NCBI GenBank assembly: GCA_024280195.1 | Contig: JAJRQP010000005.1 | Location: forward strand, 1-8,945 | DNA: 8,945 nt | Reading direction: 5' to 3' | Origin: Bacteroidota bacterium | Lineage (GTDB): Bacteria > Bacteroidota > Bacteroidia > Flavobacteriales_D > Crocinitomicaceae | The notes under the pieces: generated by a model | The model's database searches: none | Seen by the model: the letters and a program-made list of their open reading frames with translations, nothing else | Told to the model about the DNA's origin: nothing | Program-made: the position numbers and the translations under genes | Shown here: positions 6,938-8,945 of the stretch, in pieces | How the letters are laid out: every line of letters begins with the position of its first letter | How positions within the stretch are numbered: the stretch's first letter is position 1

Positions 6938-7906
6938 CTAAAACCCTACTTTCTGTCGAGTTCTTTTCAAAACAGATGCAGCAACGGTTCTCGCTTTCTC
7001 TGCTCCAATTTTTAGAGCGTTTTCAACTTCTTGAGGATTATTCATTAAAAAATCATATTTTTCTCGTTGTTGAGAAAATCTATCTAAAATCAATTCAAAA
7101 AGTTCTTGCTTTGCATGTCCGTACCCATAGCCTCCTGTTTCGTAATTGATTCTCATCTTTGACTTTTGCGTTTCGTTAGCCAATAGCTTATATAAAGCAA
7201 ATACATTACAAGTATCAGGGTCTTTTTTGTCATCTAACCCTTTTGAGTCTGTTGCAATGGACATTACCTGTTTTCTTAATTTCTTTTCTGGTAAGAAAAT
7301 ATCAATGAAATTATTTCTTGACTTGCTCATTTTAGTTCCATCGGTTCCAGGAATTAACATTGTATCCTCTTGAACTTTTGCTTGAGGCAAAACAAAGGTC
7401 TCCCCCATTTTATTGTTAAAACGAGCGGCGACATCTCTACTCATTTCTAAGTGTTGCAATTGATCTTTTCCGACAGGAACAATTTCTGCATCGTAGAGCA
7501 AAATATCTGCAGCCATCAAAATTGGATAGGTAAAAAGTCCTGCGTTAACATCTTCTAAACGATCCGATTTATCTTTAAAACTGTGCGCAAGTGTTAGTCG
7601 AGAATAAGGATAATGACACATTAAATACCACGTCAACTCTGTCACTTCTGGAATGTCACTTTGGCGATAAAAAACCGTTTTTTCAGGGTCAATACCAAAT
7701 GCCAACCAGGTAGCAGCCGTAGAAAATGTATTTCTTTTCAATTCTTCCCCGTCTTTAATTTGGGTGAGAGAATGCATGTCAGCGATGAATAAAAAAGCAT
7801 CATTCTCCGACTCGTTTGCCATCTCAATCGCTGGAACAATCGCTCCTAAAATATTTCCTAAGTGAGGTGTTCCTGTGCTCTGTATTCCGGTCAGTATTCT
7901 TGCCAT
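6938..7906 (-). CDS. trpS: Tryptophan--tRNA ligase
   Basis: This class Ic aminoacyl-tRNA synthetase charges tRNA(Trp) with tryptophan in the cytoplasm, using ATP. The 322-residue length is normal for bacterial TrpS. The HIGH-type signature is PHLGN at residues 14-18, within MARILTGIQSTGTPHLGN. The Rossmann-fold region carries MAADILLYDAEIVPVGKDQLQHLEMSRD, which is typical of the tryptophan-specific family. The KMSKS loop is intact at residues 192-196. The C-terminal helical domain ends RTVAASVLKRTRQKVGF. The start is ATG at 7906, with a TAAATTTG promoter element 16 bases upstream. No T-box, leader peptide or attenuator is visible in the 88-bp upstream region. The gene diverges from plsC, and the solute-binding lipoprotein gene follows it. 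Nothing in the protein looks unusual. Confidence 0.97.
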   Translation of the reverse strand: MARILTGIQSTGTPHLGNILGAIVPAIEMANESENDAFLFIADMHSLTQIKDGEELKRNTFSTAATWLAFGIDPEKTVFYRQSDIPEVTELTWYLMCHYPYSRLTLAHSFKDKSDRLEDVNAGLFTYPILMAADILLYDAEIVPVGKDQLQHLEMSRDVAARFNNKMGETFVLPQAKVQEDTMLIPGTDGTKMSKSRNNFIDIFLPEKKLRKQVMSIATDSKGLDDKKDPDTCNVFALYKLLANETQKSKMRINYETGGYGYGHAKQELFELILDRFSQQREKYDFLMNNPQEVENALKIGAEKARTVAASVLKRTRQKVGF

Positions 7907-7922
7907 TAATCTAATTTTTATA

Positions 7923-7930
7923 CAAATTTA
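7923..7930 (-). promoter_or_regulatory. trpS promoter, -7 element
   Basis: On the minus strand TAAATTTG is an exact match to the Bacteroidota -7 consensus TAnnTTTG and ends 16 bases before the trpS ATG. This predicts a 5' untranslated leader of roughly 8-14 bases. No clear TTTG -33 element is found 17-23 bases further upstream, so it may be weak or divergent. Confidence 0.55.
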
Positions 7931-7955
7931 CTCATTTTACAAGGAATAATTCATC

Positions 7956-7968
7956 TGTACATTGTACA
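7956..7968. repeat. 13-bp perfect palindrome in the trpS-plsC divergent region
   Basis: TGTACATTGTACA reads the same on both strands around a central T/A; each arm, TGTACA, is itself palindromic. It overlaps the ATTG candidate -33 element of plsC at 7961-7964 and lies about 50 bp upstream of trpS. That placement would suit an operator for a dimeric regulator, but no regulator is encoded here and only one copy was noticed. Confidence 0.4.
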
Positions 7969-7990
7969 ACAAACGATTTCATTAGTTTTG
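7961..7990 (+). promoter_or_regulatory. plsC promoter, leaderless-type
   Basis: TAGTTTTG at 7983-7990 matches the -7 consensus TAnnTTTG exactly. ATTG at 7961-7964, 18 bases upstream, is one mismatch from the -33 consensus TTTG. The -7 element ends only 4 bases before the ATG at 7995, so transcription should begin at or within a few bases of the start codon. Confidence 0.65.
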
Positions 7991-7994
7991 TGGT

Positions 7995-8750
7995 ATGAGA
8001 ATTTTAAAAATATTCTTTTCATTGCTTTGGAAAATGTATTTTGGAATCTGTTTTTTGATTTCTTTGTTCGTTTTTTACCCCATCATTTTCCCTTTTTTAT
8101 TCTCGGAAAAAGGACGGAAAAAAGCTTTTAAATTATTTGTTGCTTGGAGTTGGTGTGTCCGTTTTTTTGGGTTCTATCCCGTCAAAAAAATGGTAAGCAG
8201 TGCTTTACCAAAAGGACCTTATATTATTGTTGCTAACCACGCTTCGTATTTAGACATCTTTCTAATGCCTTCCATTCTTCCTACTCATCCTTTTTTATTT
8301 CTTGGTAAAAGTGAAATTCTCAAATACCCCTTAATTAAAACCTACTTTAAGCGACTCAACATTCCTGTTTATCGAGGCAAAGGAATCAAAGCTGCCAAGT
8401 CGTTAATTCTTGCATCAAAAGCGCTAAAAAAAGACTGGTCTTTAGTCATTTTTGCGGAAGGAGAAATTCCTAAAGGGATTGAGCATCCGAGAATGGTTCC
8501 TTTTATGGATGGGGCATTTCAGTTAGCAAAAAATGCAAACGTTCCAATTGTACCTGTTACTTTTTTAAATAATTACAAGCGTTTTTCTGATCCTGAAGAA
8601 ATGGATGGTCCTGCGGGTCCGGGAGTCTGCAAAGTTTACATTCATCCCTTTATTTCTGTTGAAGAGATTATATCTCTTGATAAGGAAGAGCTGAATCAAA
8701 AGTGCTTTGATATTGTAAATGGGCCAATTTTAGAAAAGTTTCCAGACTGA
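7995..8750 (+). CDS. plsC: 1-acyl-sn-glycerol-3-phosphate acyltransferase (PlsC family)
   Basis: This is a membrane-associated lysophospholipid acyltransferase that probably transfers an acyl chain to lysophosphatidic acid to make phosphatidic acid, the phospholipid precursor. The 251 residues fit the family. A hydrophobic N-terminal region spans about 5-36. The catalytic HX4D box is HASYLD at 82-87. The glycerol-phosphate-binding region includes RLNIPVYRGKG around Arg127. The third block is FAEGEI at 153-158, where most PlsC proteins have FPEGTR, so the usual Thr and Arg are replaced by Glu and Ile. VPIVPVTF at 183-190 is block four. Related substitutions occur in Bacteroidota homologues as far as I recall, so activity is likely but the acceptor could differ (for example ornithine or glycine lipid O-acylation). 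The start is the ATG 4 bases after a promoter element. It is upstream of gatC on the same strand, which has its own promoter. Confidence 0.88.
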   Translation: MRILKIFFSLLWKMYFGICFLISLFVFYPIIFPFLFSEKGRKKAFKLFVAWSWCVRFFGFYPVKKMVSSALPKGPYIIVANHASYLDIFLMPSILPTHPFLFLGKSEILKYPLIKTYFKRLNIPVYRGKGIKAAKSLILASKALKKDWSLVIFAEGEIPKGIEHPRMVPFMDGAFQLAKNANVPIVPVTFLNNYKRFSDPEEMDGPAGPGVCKVYIHPFISVEEIISLDKEELNQKCFDIVNGPILEKFPD

Positions 8751-8760
8751 TGGCGTTATT

Positions 8761-8792
8761 TTTCTTTATTAATTTTTCAATGCTTAACTTTG
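8761..8792 (+). promoter_or_regulatory. gatC promoter, leaderless-type
   Basis: TAACTTTG at 8785-8792 matches TAnnTTTG exactly and ends 4 bases before the gatC ATG, the same spacing as at plsC. A TTTC at 8761-8764, 20 bases upstream, is one base from the -33 consensus TTTG. The 46-base gap after plsC shows no hairpin terminator. Confidence 0.65.
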
Positions 8793-8796
8793 AACC

Positions 8797-8945
8797 ATGA
8801 AAATAGAAGAAAGCACAATCGATCATATTGCTCATCTAGCTCGTTTAGAATTTGAAGGAGATAAAAAAATCGCTATTGGTGAGGATTTAGAGCGTATTAT
8901 TTCTTTTATGGATAAGCTGCAAGAGGTTGATACGGAGAATGTGGA
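8797..8945 (+). CDS. gatC: Asp/Glu-tRNA amidotransferase subunit C, 3' end outside window
   Basis: The first 49 residues of GatC are present: MKIEESTIDHIAHLARLEFE followed by an acidic and basic helical stretch with DLERIISFMDKLQEVDTENV. The I-x-H-I-A-x-L-A-R-L-x-F opening and the F-M-D-K-L-x-x-x-D-T-x-x-V segment are the two hallmark stretches of the family, whose proteins are about 95-100 residues long. GatC is the small stabilising subunit of the GatCAB complex, which converts Glu-tRNA(Gln) to Gln-tRNA(Gln) and/or Asp-tRNA(Asn) to Asn-tRNA(Asn). Its presence suggests that the organism makes at least one of these tRNAs by the indirect route. The reading frame runs off the window edge. gatA and gatB are not in view. 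Confidence 0.93.
   Translation, partial: MKIEESTIDHIAHLARLEFEGDKKIAIGEDLERIISFMDKLQEVDTENV

Noticed and set aside
7146..7373. Plus-strand open frame opposite trpS
   Set aside because: It overlaps the conserved KMSKS region of trpS in antisense and has no independent support.

Overview
The window looks like a low-G+C chromosomal segment from a member of the Bacteroidota, most likely Flavobacteriales-like. The evidence is a PorZ-type protein of the type IX secretion system (T9SS) with a C-terminal sorting domain, start codons without Shine-Dalgarno sequences, and promoter elements of the Bacteroidota form TAnnTTTG. I see no tRNA, rRNA, insertion sequence, CRISPR array or prophage. No stretch without a gene exceeds about 90 bases.

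Bases 1-2106 (+) hold a three-gene cassette. It has a NodU/CmcH-type carbamoyltransferase (5' end outside the window), a 49-residue single-pass membrane protein of the DUF5989/SxtK type, and a 120-residue SxtJ-type membrane protein, with gaps of 2 and 5 bases. The same trio of families accompanies the O-carbamoyltransferase SxtI of cyanobacterial saxitoxin clusters. The roles of the two small proteins are unknown. This is the most interesting part of the window.

Bases 2160-5167 (+) hold porZ and recO, 2 bases apart: an outer-surface T9SS component followed by a recombination mediator. recO converges on a minus-strand pair, trpS (7906 to 6938) followed by an orphan extracytoplasmic solute-binding lipoprotein (6885 to 5170), with only 2 bases between the converging stop codons.

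An 88-bp divergent intergenic region separates trpS from a PlsC-type acyltransferase (7995-8750, +). It contains one promoter-like element for each direction and a perfect 13-bp palindrome. The window ends inside gatC, which starts at 8797. The plsC and gatC promoter elements both end exactly 4 bases before the start codon, which predicts leaderless or nearly leaderless mRNAs.

Most genes here are housekeeping: Trp-tRNA charging, tRNA-dependent amidation, phospholipid synthesis, recombination repair and protein secretion. The carbamoyltransferase trio and the orphan binding lipoprotein are the parts whose job cannot be read from the sequence.
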